Assembly: GCA_029582265.1 (NCBI GenBank)
Contig: CM055834.1
Location: forward strand, 1,488,001-1,552,000
Origin: Zoroaster sp. YZ-2022
Taxonomy: Eukaryota > Echinodermata > Asteroidea > Forcipulatida > Zoroasteridae
DNA length: 64,000 bases
Reading direction: 5' to 3'
Both the position numbers and the translations under genes were made by a program. Positions 50,801 to 61,295 of the stretch are shown in pieces (position 1 is the stretch's first letter; each line of letters begins with the position of its first letter). The notes under the pieces were generated by a model. The model made no database searches and was not told where the DNA came from. It worked only from the letters and a program-made list of their open reading frames with translations.

Positions 50801-53800
50801 CCGTTACAAAGTAAAATGAGGTTGTTTCACAGGTTGTTTGGATGCATTTGACAGACATTTTACCAAAACTGTAGACTGGCTTTCAGTCTCTTCCTCTGAG
50901 TGCATGTTCTCTTAACCAGTTCGCGTCGGAGGCCGTGTATACACGCAATTTCTTTTTGCACCACGGATCGGAGAGCGTCTATACACGCCAGAGGAAACTC
51001 CGGAATATTTGTATGCATGCTCGGTTGACGTGGCAACGAGCCGAGTGTACAGTGACATGCTTGGTAGACGTGGCCACGCGCTGTGGAAGCTTCCATTAAC
51101 GTTTTTGTGTGGGGAAAAGAAACCCGCACAGGGGCCCAGAAAAACTTTTTTATTCCCGACGCGAACTGGTTAAGGAATTCCCCTGAATTCCCTGCATGCA
51201 GTTGTGGGTCGGATTCTGGCCTGTCCAAAATGCATGTAGGTCTCTTCTTCAGAGACTTGGAAGTACTGATTATGCAGCACCGAGCCATGTTGGATCGGAT
51301 GAATGAAGTCATGTCTAATTTGAATTTTGTTTGTTTGTTTGTTTCTGCTAGTGGGCAGACCATGAAATGTTGTTCTTGTATATATGCAAGATAATTTTTC
51401 CTTGATAAAGGGTACTTCTATTCGAAAAAAAAATATGTGAAACATATGTGGATTTGATACTTGTAGAAATATAATTCAGTATGGGAGAATTGATAATGTG
51501 AGATTTGCCAAATAGTTATCTTGTTTCTGATTTTTTATTAAAAAACAAACAAAACATTGTTGGATCTAGGAAGCAACTTGTGCTGAAAAAATACTTGAAA
51601 GCAGAGGATGATCTGGACCTTGCTAGACTTGTGCTGACCAAACACCCAAAGAGCCCGGAGACATTCAGCCAAAGGTATTTCATTGATCTCATAGGCATTA
51701 CCTAACGAGGCCTGTGTCGTCTCAATTGTCTTACCAACGCAATGTCCCCCTTGTGCGCACAGGAGATGCTAATGTGTGCACATGAAGAACATAATTACAA
51801 AAAGGCACAGATAGTGATAGTGGAGATATATATACATGTACATATATATACACCCATCACAACTTCTAAGTTCACCCTAATATTTTTTAAAAGAATATCT
51901 CAACAAGTATTGCATGAATTTTAAAAATTCAAAAAGCAAATGACAGAATGACATGTTCTACACAGCTCGTAATGAAATAGTTGAAATTCAATCATGCATG
52001 CACAATTGACAGTGATTTGAATGAAAATTCAGCTGAAAAAAAAGTTGCAGCACAAAGCTTCGCTTCAATGGCATGTTACACATGTAGTTTTCTGTAAGAA
52101 CTCATGCATCAGTAACAATGGTATTGATGGCTGTTTCATAATAAGAAAAGAATATTCAAAGAGCAACATGCGTGTCCATTGTTTTAGAAGGGTAGAGCAA
52201 GAGTTTAATATGGAATTGGTCCTCCATTATTCTCCATAACTGAGTTCTTACAGAAAACTACATGTGTAACATGCCATTGAAGCAATGCTTTGTACTGCAA
52301 CTTTTTTTTCAGCTGAATTTTCATTCAAATCACTGTCAATTGTGCATGCATGATTGAATTTCAACCATTTCATTACGAGCTGTGTAGAACATGTCATTCT
52401 GTCATTTGCTTTTTGAATTTTTAAAATTCATGCAATACTTGTTGAGATATTCTAAAAAATATTAGGGGGAACTTAGAAGTTGTGATGGGTGCATAGTGTA
52501 TGTCCAGCACGAGATAGGCATGCCCTGCACACATGGTGCAGGGATGATGAGAGCCTCCTTGGGTACGAAGGTCACGTTCCTTTCTGCGTTTGCACTTCAT
52601 GGTTAGGTCAGACACTCGCTGATTCTCCAAAAAGATGCACACCTTCACGGCAGATCCGACGCCAATGGGGTAATGAAAGGGTTAAAGTGATGTTGACGTG
52701 GATTTGTTCAAGAGTTAAATTGTGCATAAATGTAAAAATGGACATTTCATCGGCCCTATTTAAAAATGCACTTGTACAGTACTTACATCTTAGGTTGTAA
52801 TAGAATGTTATGGATTGATTCCGTCAGACGATGGCTACTGCAACAACTCTATCCGTCTGCACAAGCCCCAAAGGACAGCTCCTGCCAGAGTACTTGCCGA
52901 GAAGAGTGCCTCGAGCCAAGCCCAGCCGAGAGGCTACAAGATGGTGAGGTAGATCTGTGCGACCGTGAGAGCAACGCGGCACTGATGAACGATGGCAGTG
53001 AAACTCGGATGGCGTGTGTCAGGGCCGAGATGGATGTGTGCGCGTCTGCTGCTGGCCGGTATCCGAGTAATTACAACGCTTGGAGTCACAGGATATGGGT
53101 TGTCAAGCATCTAGGTGGTATCTTCCCACAGGTATTATATGTTGTATAAATGTATTATTTGATGTAATTAATGTTAATGTTAAAATTTGATGTAAATTTC
53201 CTGGTGGGGTGGGGGTGTGTGTAGGGGTAGGTGTGGGGGTGGGTGTGGGGGTGGGGGTGTGTGGGGTGGGTGTGGGGGTGTACTCATTCATTTATTTTTA
53301 ATAGCAAGGTGTGTATAGATGCATAAAAGCAAAGGTTGATATTTAACTAAAAAAGTACTCCAATCAAATCTTATGTATTGCCGTTAATACTATAATCCAT
53401 GTTGTTTTTGCTATTTCACCAGAGAGCCTCTGTAATTTTCCTTGTAGAAAGGCAAACAAATGCTTTTATTAAACCTCCTGCTATAATTTTGTCCTGTCAG
53501 ATTGTTGAAATTGTCACGGGCATTTTTTTTTTATTGTCATTACAGTTTCTTGAATCAGAGTTGAGAGCCACCACATCGTGGGTGTCCTCCCATGTTTCGG
53601 ATCACAGTGGCTTCCATTATCGGCAGTTCCTCCTCGGCTCCTTGATGGGGCTCTCACACCTTGGCACCGTGGGTTCTAAGAAGGGATGTCTGGGGACGGG
53701 TGCTGACCGGGCAGTGGGATTACTGCTTCAGGAGCTACAACTTATACTGGACCTTGTGACATCTTACCCTGGGCACGAGGCTGTCTGGTATCACAGGTCA

Positions 53801-56038
53801 GTGTTTCCATAGAATATATCTTTGTTATACGATAGGGATGGAGATGTTGGAGGGGGGGGGGGGGGGGAGATGTTGCGGGTGCAAGCTGGATTGGAGTTGT
53901 CATTTAGTGGCTGTGAAGCAAATAGAGGAGTTGTTGATTCAAGTCAGTGACATGACTTGAATCTGATTTCAAATCACTTTTATTTGTTGACTTGCTGTTT
54001 GACTAGGGCGCATTTTCACGACCCTAACTAGAAACTTGTTTCTGACGTCATATTCTTGACCAGAAAACAAGACGGCATAGCTACGCGAAAACGCAAACGT
54101 AACCAGAAAATTGTTTTCAGTTTTCAGTTTGCGACGTGTTTAGTCATCAACTTTTCTCAAAAGATACGGTGTAATTTAAATTTTTGCAAAATAGAACTTA
54201 CTCGTGAGTGCTAGTAATAAACTTGAAAGATACACTGGTATACGAACAATCATTCCATCATGTTTCAATAAATAATTAACAAAATATTTGTTACTGTTTA
54301 CAATCCGATTTCTTTACAAACCAAGCGTAATCGATCACAAGCTTCAGTTGACGTTTGGTCAGAACAATGACGTCATCGCAGCACAACCGAACCCGCGAAA
54401 ACGCTTAACTAATGACTGAAGCCCAAACATGTTTCTGGTTACGGTCGTGAAAACATGCCCCTGGACTTGGGAACAAAATGACTGGACAAATATTAGACCA
54501 AAAAAAAAGTCTCTGGTTTCTGGTCGGCTTTAAAATCGGTGTGATGACATGCTTTTTTTTTTTCTTTTTTTGTTTGTTAATATTTTTCTTTTTGCCAACG
54601 AATGAATACGTGATACATACGCGTTTATTGGAACCAGACCAAATTTCCCATACACAAAGCATAATAATAATAATAATGTGTGGACTTATATAGCGCACGT
54701 ATCCACCAACTAAGTGGTGCTCAAGGCGCATTATATCATTACCCCTGCTCATAAGGCTCATAAATCATTCCTGAAACCATCTCAGCTCCGTGGGGAGTAT
54801 ACAGCTCAATTGCTGCCATTACAGCGCATATAAGGCTAATCAACCAACTCTGCCCTCACAGGTACCCATTTAACCCCTGGGTGGAGAGAAGCAATTATGA
54901 TTAAGTGTCTTGCTCAAGGACACAAGTGTCACGGCCGGGATTCGAACCCACATTCTGCTGCTAACACCAGAACTTGAGTCCGGTAAGCTAGACCGCTCGG
55001 CCACAACACTTAGCATGGTGGCCGCTAACAGAGGCTGCACAAATCCGGCAATTATTCATATATACCCCTATGTGAAAAAGTCGTTTAAAACACAGCGCAG
55101 CAGAATTTCAATCGATTCAGCAATTTTGGCTGCAATTGGACATGGTTTCATAGAAAAAAAAAAAGAAAAAAAAAAACTAAAAATACTGACACGCAGGTCT
55201 GAGGCGATGCGCGTGGAGACCAGAAGCCTTAGTTGACATTTTTCAGTATGAAAAAAATTGCAAAAAAAAATATCATTGTCATGACTCATGCAAAATTTTA
55301 ATAAATAAATGACTTTTGTTGATTTTTTTGTTTTGTTTGTTTGACTTCAGACGGTTTGTCGTTTATCTCTGGAAGACCCTTCTATGCAACGGTGTTGTGA
55401 CCGACTTGGATAGGATCCCTGAAATTCAGGAATCTTCCTGTTCCACCAAATTATCCTGTCCGCCGATCTTGCCAGTCGAGAGCACGCCCATCGAGGATCG
55501 GCCAGCTGGGAACCAGGCAAAACGGCCAAGTGAGAATAAGCCATTTGAGAACGGGCACAACGAGAAGACCGGCCGCAGTGCCGGCAGGAAGCATGTGTGT
55601 CTCTCCACAGACACTGAATCAAGGTCATCCATCCGTGAACCCACTGCCGACCGAGACGTTGCTAAGAGTCGTCAGGCACGTCAAGATAAAGATGGTCACT
55701 CGGGGGGTACTTTGTTTCCAGCTATGCAACTTCCTTCGAGGTGCTCTCATGATGCAGTTTTGCTGCGTCTTTGCGATCAGGGCGTGTCATGTAAATCGTC
55801 TCCTCCTTCACAGCAGCGACCCGTCTCATCTAAGACTTCCTCCCACGTGTCCCCCGGGGCGGCAGCGGCATGCCGGATCGAAGATGCCTTCTCTTCGCAC
55901 GAGATGCTGCGCCTGGTACAGCACGAGAAGAGGTTTGCTGAGATTGTCGTGGATGGTACGGCATTGGCAGAGAGGGCTGCACAACGACGATGCGCTGAAA
56001 ACTACGGCCACTGGCTTGACAACCTATCAGATTTTTAG
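47753..56038 (+). CDS. PTAR1: PTAR1-like prenyltransferase alpha-repeat protein, whole gene (7 coding exons)
   Basis: Exons 47753-47823, 48519-48673, 50499-50574, 51570-51674, 52828-53131, 53546-53796 and 55351-56038 join in phase to 549 aa. Family landmarks: HEFGFVYCPEP and NKSPVIVVDRNLGIETW (about 25-55), LLNPECMSAWNIR (about 89-101), LTKHPKSPETFSQRRWLLQQ (about 121-140), AGRYPSNYNAWSHRIWVVKH, HVSDHSGFHYRQFLL and SYPGHEAVWYHRRF: five prenyltransferase alpha-subunit repeats. In vertebrates PTAR1 pairs with RABGGTB as geranylgeranyltransferase III, acting on YKT6 and FBXL2. The human protein is about 400 residues; the extra length is in two acidic/Ser-rich loops (exon 5 start, exon 7). Confidence 0.92.
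48013..48089. repeat. 77-bp perfect palindrome with 1-nt loop
   Basis: Arms 48013-48050 and 48052-48089 (38 nt each) are exact reverse complements around a single T. In PTAR1 intron 1. Confidence 0.95.
48519..48673 (+). CDS. PTAR1: PTAR1 coding exon 2
   Basis: Acceptor TTTCACCTTTCAG; HEFGFVYCPEPLLNKSPVIV to FRAEHRQH. Donor CATG/GTAAAT. Confidence 0.92.
48801..49150 (+). mobile_element. tRNA-derived SINE, family 1, in PTAR1 intron 2
   Basis: GTGTCGTGGCCGAGCGGTCT A-box region, CCGGACTCAAGTTCTGG anticodon arm identical in layout to tRNA-Leu(CAA), GTGGGTTCGAATCCC B box, body and TTATTATTATT tail. Confidence 0.9.
49303..49749. mobile_element. hAT-like MITE rich in CGATATCG motifs
   Basis: TAAGGGTGGACGATATC at left (49311) and ATATCGTCGCCCCTA at right (ends 49741). 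Flanks GTGCCCAG and GTGCCAGA are an imperfect 8-bp duplication. Interior resembles the ends of 29941-30937. Confidence 0.55.
49909..50198 (+). mobile_element. TTAA-CCCTCCTACT family MITE
   Basis: TTAACGCGCCTACTCTAGCT to AATAGTAGGAGGGTTAA. Shares its right TTAA with the next element. Confidence 0.7.
50195..50410. mobile_element. MITE, TTAAAGGG family, abutting the previous MITE
   Basis: TTAAAGGGACAATATCATC at left, GATACTGTCCCTTTAA at right; body GGGCATGGAATCGGAGTGC. In PTAR1 intron 2. Confidence 0.75.
50499..50574 (+). CDS. PTAR1: PTAR1 coding exon 3 (76 nt)
   Basis: Acceptor TTTTCTTCAAG; LRKMNDCSTVAVLLNPECMS, AWNIR. Donor ATCAG/GTAATC. Confidence 0.88.
50912..51173. mobile_element. TTAA-CCAGTTCGCG MITE, copy 2
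   Basis: TTAACCAGTTCGCGTCGGAGG to CGACGCGAACTGGTTAA, shared TCTATACACGCC and GTGGCAACGAG words with 40678-40941. In PTAR1 intron 3. Confidence 0.78.
51570..51674 (+). CDS. PTAR1: PTAR1 coding exon 4
   Basis: Acceptor TTGGATCTAG; KQLVLKKYLKAEDDLDLARL, VLTKHPKSPETFSQ. The usual repeat Trp is Phe here. Donor CAAAG/GTATTT. Confidence 0.9.
51851..52491. repeat. 641-bp long inverted repeat in PTAR1 intron 4
   Basis: Left arm 51851 to about 52105, right arm about 52235-52491, highly similar (CACCCATCACAACTTCTAAG against CTTAGAAGTTGTGATGGGTG; GTTACACATGTAGTTTTCTG against CAGAAAACTACATGTGTAAC). Spacer about 130 nt. Confidence 0.9.
52828..53131 (+). CDS. PTAR1: PTAR1 coding exon 5
   Basis: Acceptor ATTCCGTCAG; RWLLQQLY, a variable loop of about 60 residues rich in C, E, D and S, then CASAAGRYPSNYNAWSHRIW. 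Donor CACAG/GTATTA. Confidence 0.92.
53199..53284. repeat. GGTGTG-type simple repeat
   Basis: GGGGTGGGTGTGGGGGTGGG and variants immediately downstream of PTAR1 exon 5. Confidence 0.85.
53546..53796 (+). CDS. PTAR1: PTAR1 coding exon 6
   Basis: Acceptor TTGTCATTACAG; SHVSDHSGFHYRQFLLGSLM and LVTSYPGHEAVWYH. Donor CACAG/GTCAGT. Confidence 0.93.
54004..54463. mobile_element. MITE with about 30-bp inverted ends (460 bp)
   Basis: TAGGGCGCATTTTCACGACC at left is mirrored by GGTCGTGAAAACATGCCCCTG at right (about 54442-54463), and AACTAGAAAC by GTTTCTGGTT. hAT-like end sequence, no clear target duplication. In PTAR1 intron 6. Confidence 0.6.
54510..55225 (+). mobile_element. GTCTCTGGTTTC-family MITE split by a SINE
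   Basis: 54510-54660 (AAGTCTCTGGTTTCTGGTCG to CCATACACAAAG) continues at about 55015-55225 (CATGGTGGC..., CCCTATGTGAAAAAGTC) around the family 1 SINE. Confidence 0.6.
54661..55014 (-). mobile_element. tRNA-derived SINE, family 1
   Basis: AATAATAATAATGTGTGGAC tail, body, and GACCGCTCGGCCACAACAC head; contains the complement of CCGGACTCAAGTTCTGG. Confidence 0.88.
55351..56038 (+). CDS. PTAR1: PTAR1 terminal coding exon
   Basis: Acceptor TTGACTTCAG; RRFVVYLWKTLLCN, then about 150 Ser/Glu/Arg-rich residues with no recognised domain, then EKRFAEIVVDG and CAENYGHWLDNLSDF with TAG at 56036. The tail matches the human EHRFIDQVL...YRKWLVTLSQ end. Confidence 0.88.
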
Positions 56039-56047
56039 ATTGCCAAA

Positions 56048-56053
56048 AATAAA
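56048..56053 (+). terminator. Candidate polyadenylation signal AATAAA of PTAR1
   Basis: Ten nt after the stop codon. Very short 3'UTR if used; no other AATAAA is close downstream. Confidence 0.35.
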
Positions 56054-56334
56054 TTGTGATTACAACTTCGGTCTTTGGTAATAACAAAAACGTCCGTGAA
56101 ATTCTCACTTTTAGTCGAGCGGGTACAAATTTCTTGCACTTTGTGGTAAAAGCTTGAAACTTGGCACGCATTTACTTCACACCAAAACATGTAAAATATG
56201 TGATTTGGCCTTTTCAAAATGGCCGCCAGTTCTGATAATTATACCACAAAGTGCTTTTTCCACAAAGTACAAGAACCGTACAAAATATTGCACTTACATA
56301 GTCGCAATATATTCATACAAACACATGATGGGAC

Positions 56335-56665
56335 TAAATCATTTAGTACATTTGAATAGCGTGCAAAACGTTCATATAGGGGCATACAATCCCTTTTCAA
56401 ATGGTGTAAACAGACTTATTGAGTCCCTCTAGACCCAAGAAAACAATTTCAAACAAAAAAAAAATTATATGGGTGCCCAATATACAACCTCGCGCGCATG
56501 AAGGCACTAAATCATTTAGTACGTATGAATAGCGTGTAAAACGTTCACATTGAAGCACACAATCCCTTCTCAAATGGTGTAAACAGACTTATTGAGTCCC
56601 TCTAGACCCAAGAAAACAATTTCAAGCCAAATATAAAGTTTTATATGGGTGCCAGCCCACAATCC
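56335..56665. repeat. Two-copy tandem duplication, about 172 bp
   Basis: ACTAAATCATTTAGTACATT at 56333 recurs at 56505, and CTTATTGAGTCCCTCTAGAC at 56414 recurs at 56588. Just downstream of PTAR1. Confidence 0.8.
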
Positions 56666-56669
56666 CTTC

Positions 56670-57420
56670 AAAAAAGATTGTTACCCAAAACCAATTTTTT
56701 TGCACATTTTTTGCACTGGTGACATTCTACAGAGAAACCAAGAGATTCTATTTGTCTGGCCATTCTAATACCCACAACCAGACCTCAAAATAAACATCTC
56801 AGGTTGCTGGTATGTCTGGGCAATGTCTGGGATTAGTGCGGTAATGTCAATTGATAACAGCTGTACTGTTTCAATGGGTTGTCTGCTGGCAAGGGCCCTC
56901 CCCCCTTACTTTGAAAGCTGCATACCGGGTCAATGGTTCACCTCAGGTTGAAATTTTTTTTACCATGTTATCAGGCACTGTATCAATAGAGAACTTATGC
57001 AAAGTGGCTGAATTTGAGTTTTCCATGACGTAGTAAACAACTATTGTTTACAAACGGACTGAATGAAATAGCACCACCATGAACCGCAGGGTTTTAAGCC
57101 GCTGGCTTATTTGAGGTAAGCTCTTGAAAATATATTAGTCTGTTCAGTGAAGTACATATATGGAAATATATACCCAAAAAAAAAATCATTGATGGATTTG
57201 ATAAAATATTTTAAAAAAGAATACTAAGTTTAGTGAACGTGTTCAATTTATGCAAAAGTTTATCATGATTGTGTCACTAATAGCACGGGTGTGGTAATGA
57301 TAACTGATTCATAGTGGATTGTTCTTAGGATTGTTCTAATGTTCTTTGGCCAATTTAATACCGCTGCGTTGCCGGTAGGCTAATATTTCTGTTGATTACA
57401 ACATGAACGCTTTGCTAGAT
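56670..57420. other. Intergenic, no gene seen
   Basis: AT-rich sequence with short unrelated open frames only. Confidence 0.5.
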
Positions 57421-58206
57421 TAACCATAACTACCCCCAAAATCCTTCTCCTGGCTTTGCCTGACTTTGCCTGACTTTGCCTGGCTTTGCCTGACTTTGCC
57501 TGACTTTGATAGATTCAGTACTCCACAGTACTAGCCCAGTGAATAGAGCATGTATCCGTGTGTACCAAATCCATCCAAACTCCACCGGCTGCTTTTGTTG
57601 GATTCAGTACTACACAGTATAAGCCCAGCGAATAGAGCATGTATCCGTGTGTACCAAATCCATCCAAACTCCACCGGCTGCTTTTGTTGGATTCAGTACT
57701 CCACAGTATAAGCCCAGCGAATAGAACATGTAGCCATGTGTACCAAATCCATCCAAACTCCACCGGCTGCTTTTGTTGGATTCAGTACTCCACAGTATAA
57801 GCCCAGCGAATAGAGCATGTAGTTTTGTGTACCAAATCCATCCAAACTTCACCGGCTGCTTTTGTTGGATTCAGTACTCCACAGTATAAGCCCAGCGAAT
57901 AGAGCATGTAGCCATGTGTACCAAATCCATCCAAACTCCACCGGCTGCTTTTGTTGGATTCAGTACTCCACAGTATAAGCCCAGCGAATAGAGCATGTAG
58001 CCATGTGTACCAAATCCATCAAAACTCCACCGGCTGCTTTTTGTTGGATTCAGTGACTGTGTATAGCCAAGCCATGGATGCTTTGCATTTGCTACTGTAC
58101 CAATTCCATCAAAGTCCCAACAATTGGGGTACGTTTTTACTGCATGTTGATGGATTTTGGAAGATTTGGGATGGTTTCTAGCCAAAATGCCTAGGGAGTT
58201 ACGGTT
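57420..58206. repeat. TTAACCC-family repeat expanded into an 89-bp minisatellite
   Basis: Family ends (TAACCATAACTACCCCC near 57420, CTAGGGAGTTACGGTTAA near 58190) enclose about six 89-bp units starting with GATTCAGTACTCCACAGTA at 57512, 57601, 57690, 57779, 57868 and 57958. A CTTTGCCTGA 10-12-mer repeat is at 57450-57510. Single-unit copies of the same body occur at about 14985-15055. Confidence 0.8.
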
Positions 58207-58228
58207 AATGCTTGTTTGTAGAATGTTG

Positions 58229-58791
58229 TGGCCGAGCGGTGTAGCACACCAGACTCAAGTTCTGGGGGCTAATTTCACAGAGCTGCTTAGCAGAGAAGTT
58301 TGCTAAGCAAATATTTTTTACTAAGCAATATAAAACAGATTACCAGCCAAAATGCATACATTTTGTTTGAAAGTTTGGCTGGTAACCAGTGAAATATGCT
58401 TAGCAAAATTTTTTCTGGTAAGCAATTTTATCTGCTTAGAAAGCTCTGTGAAATTTGCCCCTGGTGACCGAGTCGGCTGAATGTGGGTTACAATCCTAGC
58501 CATGCCGGTTACGGCACTTGTGTCTTTGAGCAAGACACTTAACAATGAATTGCTTCTCTTCACCCAGGAGTATAAATGGGAACCTGTGAGGGCAGAGATG
58601 GTAATTGTGTTTGGTTAGTTGTTGAGCACCTAACAGGCTGCCAGGGCTGTATACTTCCCAGGAAGTTGAGAATGATCAAGGATTGATTTTTAAAAGTAGC
58701 CCAATGATAGGGATAAAAATGTAAAAAAAACGCCTTGAGCATCACATCGTGATGGAGTTGGCGCTATATAAAAATGCACCATTATTATTAT
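58229..58791 (+). mobile_element. tRNA-derived SINE, family 1, interrupted by a MITE
   Basis: TGGCCGAGCGGTGTAGCACA and GACTCAAGTTCTGG, then a MITE, then GAATGTGGGTTACAATCC (damaged B box), body variant ending ATAAAAATGCACCATTATTATTA. Confidence 0.75.
58265..58461. mobile_element. 197-bp MITE nested in the SINE
   Basis: GGGGCTAATTTCACAGAGCT at left is mirrored by AGCTCTGTGAAATTTGCCCC at right; GCTTAGCAGA/TCTGCTTAGAA next inward. The SINE tRNA region continues on both sides. Confidence 0.75.
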
Positions 58792-58916
58792 CGCTGCCTG
58801 AACAAGCTGTTTACCTCATTGTATATGTATTCAAGAGGTTTGAAAACAATTATCACTTATATTAAGCAGTGGAAGTTATTCAGTAACCATACTTATTCTT
58901 TATACTTAATAATGGC

Positions 58917-59132
58917 TTAAAAGGATAGAATCGTCACGATCAGAGCAGCCTTTCAACAGGGCATGGAATCGGTGTCCTAGTTTAAAACGAACACTGACTG
59001 AAAATTACTGGTTCATGTATGCAGCAGCAACGGTAATATGACCTTAGGGTATTATTTTCATTCACTGGGTTAATGTAATTCTAGCACTCTGATTCCATGC
59101 CCTGTTGATTGTGACGATATTCTTCCTTTAAA
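58917..59132. mobile_element. MITE, TTAAAGGG family (decayed ends)
   Basis: CTTAAAAGGATAGAATCGTC...CAACAGGGCATGGAATCGG at left and CCATGCCCTGTTGATTGTGACGATATTCTTCCTTTAA at right. Confidence 0.65.
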
Positions 59133-59454
59133 TCGAGTGCGCACCTTGGTTAATATTTAGCCAATTAGAAAATTACCGAATTATTCTCCGGTGATGATTG
59201 TACCAAACACCCCGAGAAATTATTTTCTTGAAGAAAGGCAAACATTACAAATTTCAACTTGTTAGGTACAGTACTTAACTGCAGTTAAACCACGCATTTT
59301 TGACAAATATTTCATGAAATATTTCATCTTAAACTATTGTTTTTTTCCCCTCTTTCAGGAAAGATCTAACATTTCAGATTCAAAACAAAATTGTAGGGAA
59401 TCACCGGTGAAGATAGTCAATGACGCAGGCTTACCACAATCTCACAATGTTTGA

Positions 59455-59626
59455 TTAACCCTAACCACTCCAAAACCATTCAAACTCCTGGTGTCTGGGT
59501 TAGCATGGAGCCGGGTGTCCCAGTTCCAGCTATGTCCAACATTTGGGTGGTAGTGTTTGTGCATGGTGTTGGATTTTGGCAGATTGAGGAATGTTCTTAG
59601 CCAAAATAGCCAGGGGGTTAGGGTTA
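59455..59626. mobile_element. TTAACCCTAAC-family MITE, compact copy
   Basis: TTAACCCTAACCACTCC to GGGGGTTAGGGTTAA, both with TTAA. Clearest view of both termini of the family. Confidence 0.7.
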
Positions 59627-59894
59627 ATGTCTTTGTATGTGCCACTCGTTTTCCAATGAAATATAAAAACAAATTTGTTTATTTATTTAAATACGTATAT
59701 TGCAGTTGTTTGTTTATATATCAGTGGAATTATACCTTAAGTGGATTTCAAGATAAAGCTATAACAGCGACACGTCTTTCATAATATTTTTTTATTACCA
59801 AAGGATTTTGTTGAAAGTCATACATGTATGTCTTCCTTTAATTTTGTATCAACCATCAGCGATTGTACCCGTTATTGATTGTGTGTGATATTGC

Positions 59895-60214
59895 ATTAAC
59901 CTTCCTACTACTACAAGGGTCAAAATCAGTCAAAATGTTGATAGACTTGCCAAGGTATATCTAGTGCACTTAAAAAGTCCAACACTGTCAAACCTTATGT
60001 GTAGTAAGTACATTTACAGGTCAAAATGAGTCGACCGTTTTTGACTGGTAAAAAGCATTGTCTAGTATTGTTCAGGGTTGGTCAAAATGACAGTAAAAAC
60101 CAGTCAAAATTGCCCCTGTGTGCAGACTTGGGTCAACAGTCAAACCAGGCAATTGACTGATTTTGACTTCTATAGCAACTTGCCACTAAAGTGCAGCTAG
60201 AGTAGGAGGGTTAA
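59895..60214 (-). mobile_element. TTAA-CCCTCCTACT family MITE
   Basis: TTAACCTTCCTACTACTACA to AGAGTAGGAGGGTTAA, reverse of 17701-18007. Confidence 0.78.
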
Positions 60215-60456
60215 ACATCTGTAGACTAAAGGATAAATTAGATTAGATTAAAGATAAGAAAAGTATAAATACATAGCTAATGAAGGCGGTAATGGGAAAA
60301 CAATGGCCGGACCAACTAATAAATGCACACAGCTTACAAGAAGCTAAGTTAACTCAAAGAGAAAGTCTAAAAAAAACACAACAGTAGTAAAATGGAATTT
60401 AAAAAGGCAATGATAAAAAGATGTGTCTTGGTGGATTGCATGAATTGTTCAAGTGA

Positions 60457-60651
60457 TGAGGACTGATCGTATGTCAAAATGAGTTCACCATTTTTGACTG
60501 GTTAAAAGTATTGTTCAGGGTGGTCAAAATGACAGTAAAAAACCAGTCAAAAATGCCCCTGTGTGCACATTTGGGTCAACAGTCAAAACAGGCAGTTGAC
60601 TGATTTTGACCTCTACTTGCCACTAAAGTGCAGCTGGAGTAGGAGGGTTAA
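60457..60651 (-). mobile_element. Truncated TTAA-CCCTCC MITE
   Basis: Starts inside the body (GACTGATCGTATGTCAAAAT) and ends GGAGTAGGAGGGTTAA. Confidence 0.65.
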
Positions 60652-61295
60652 ATCTTCAATTTACACTTTTACAATGAAGGCACGTAGACTTGAGGTTGGG
60701 GCTCTGGGGATAATGCACCCCAACTCCCCCCAGCCAGCCCCCCTAACCCACCCACTTCTGTGTCGGGTAACCGCCTATCCAGATACCTGACCGAAAATGT
60801 CATTACCCAGTTCCATTTTTCGGTTCCAATTACCCATAAACAACTTTTTAAAATTTTGACTGAACATTTAAGCCACACATACGGAAGTCTCTGATTTTTA
60901 AAACATTTTTTTACCAAAATGTGTGTGGGGAATGGGGATGCTGCAAGTCGTTTTTAATATAAAGGTGTGAAATTATTACAGTAGATCCACATTTCTTGTG
61001 ACTCTAATAAACAAGAGAGAGAAACTTATGTTCATATTGGTTATTTTGTTTTTACAAAATTATTTACGGGTATCCAAAGATTTTCAATTTCGGGTATCTG
61101 GTTCCTGTTATAACTGAAAATGCACAGCCTTAACCCCCCCCCCCCCTCCCCCTCCCCATCTCAAAAGCAAAACTAACTTTAAAAAAAAAAAAAAATTATG
61201 TATTGTTAATATACTGAAAGTTTTGAATCCTCTTTATTATGTAGAATGTTTCATGAAACAAATGTACAGCTAAGCAAATATTTTTCTTAATCTAT

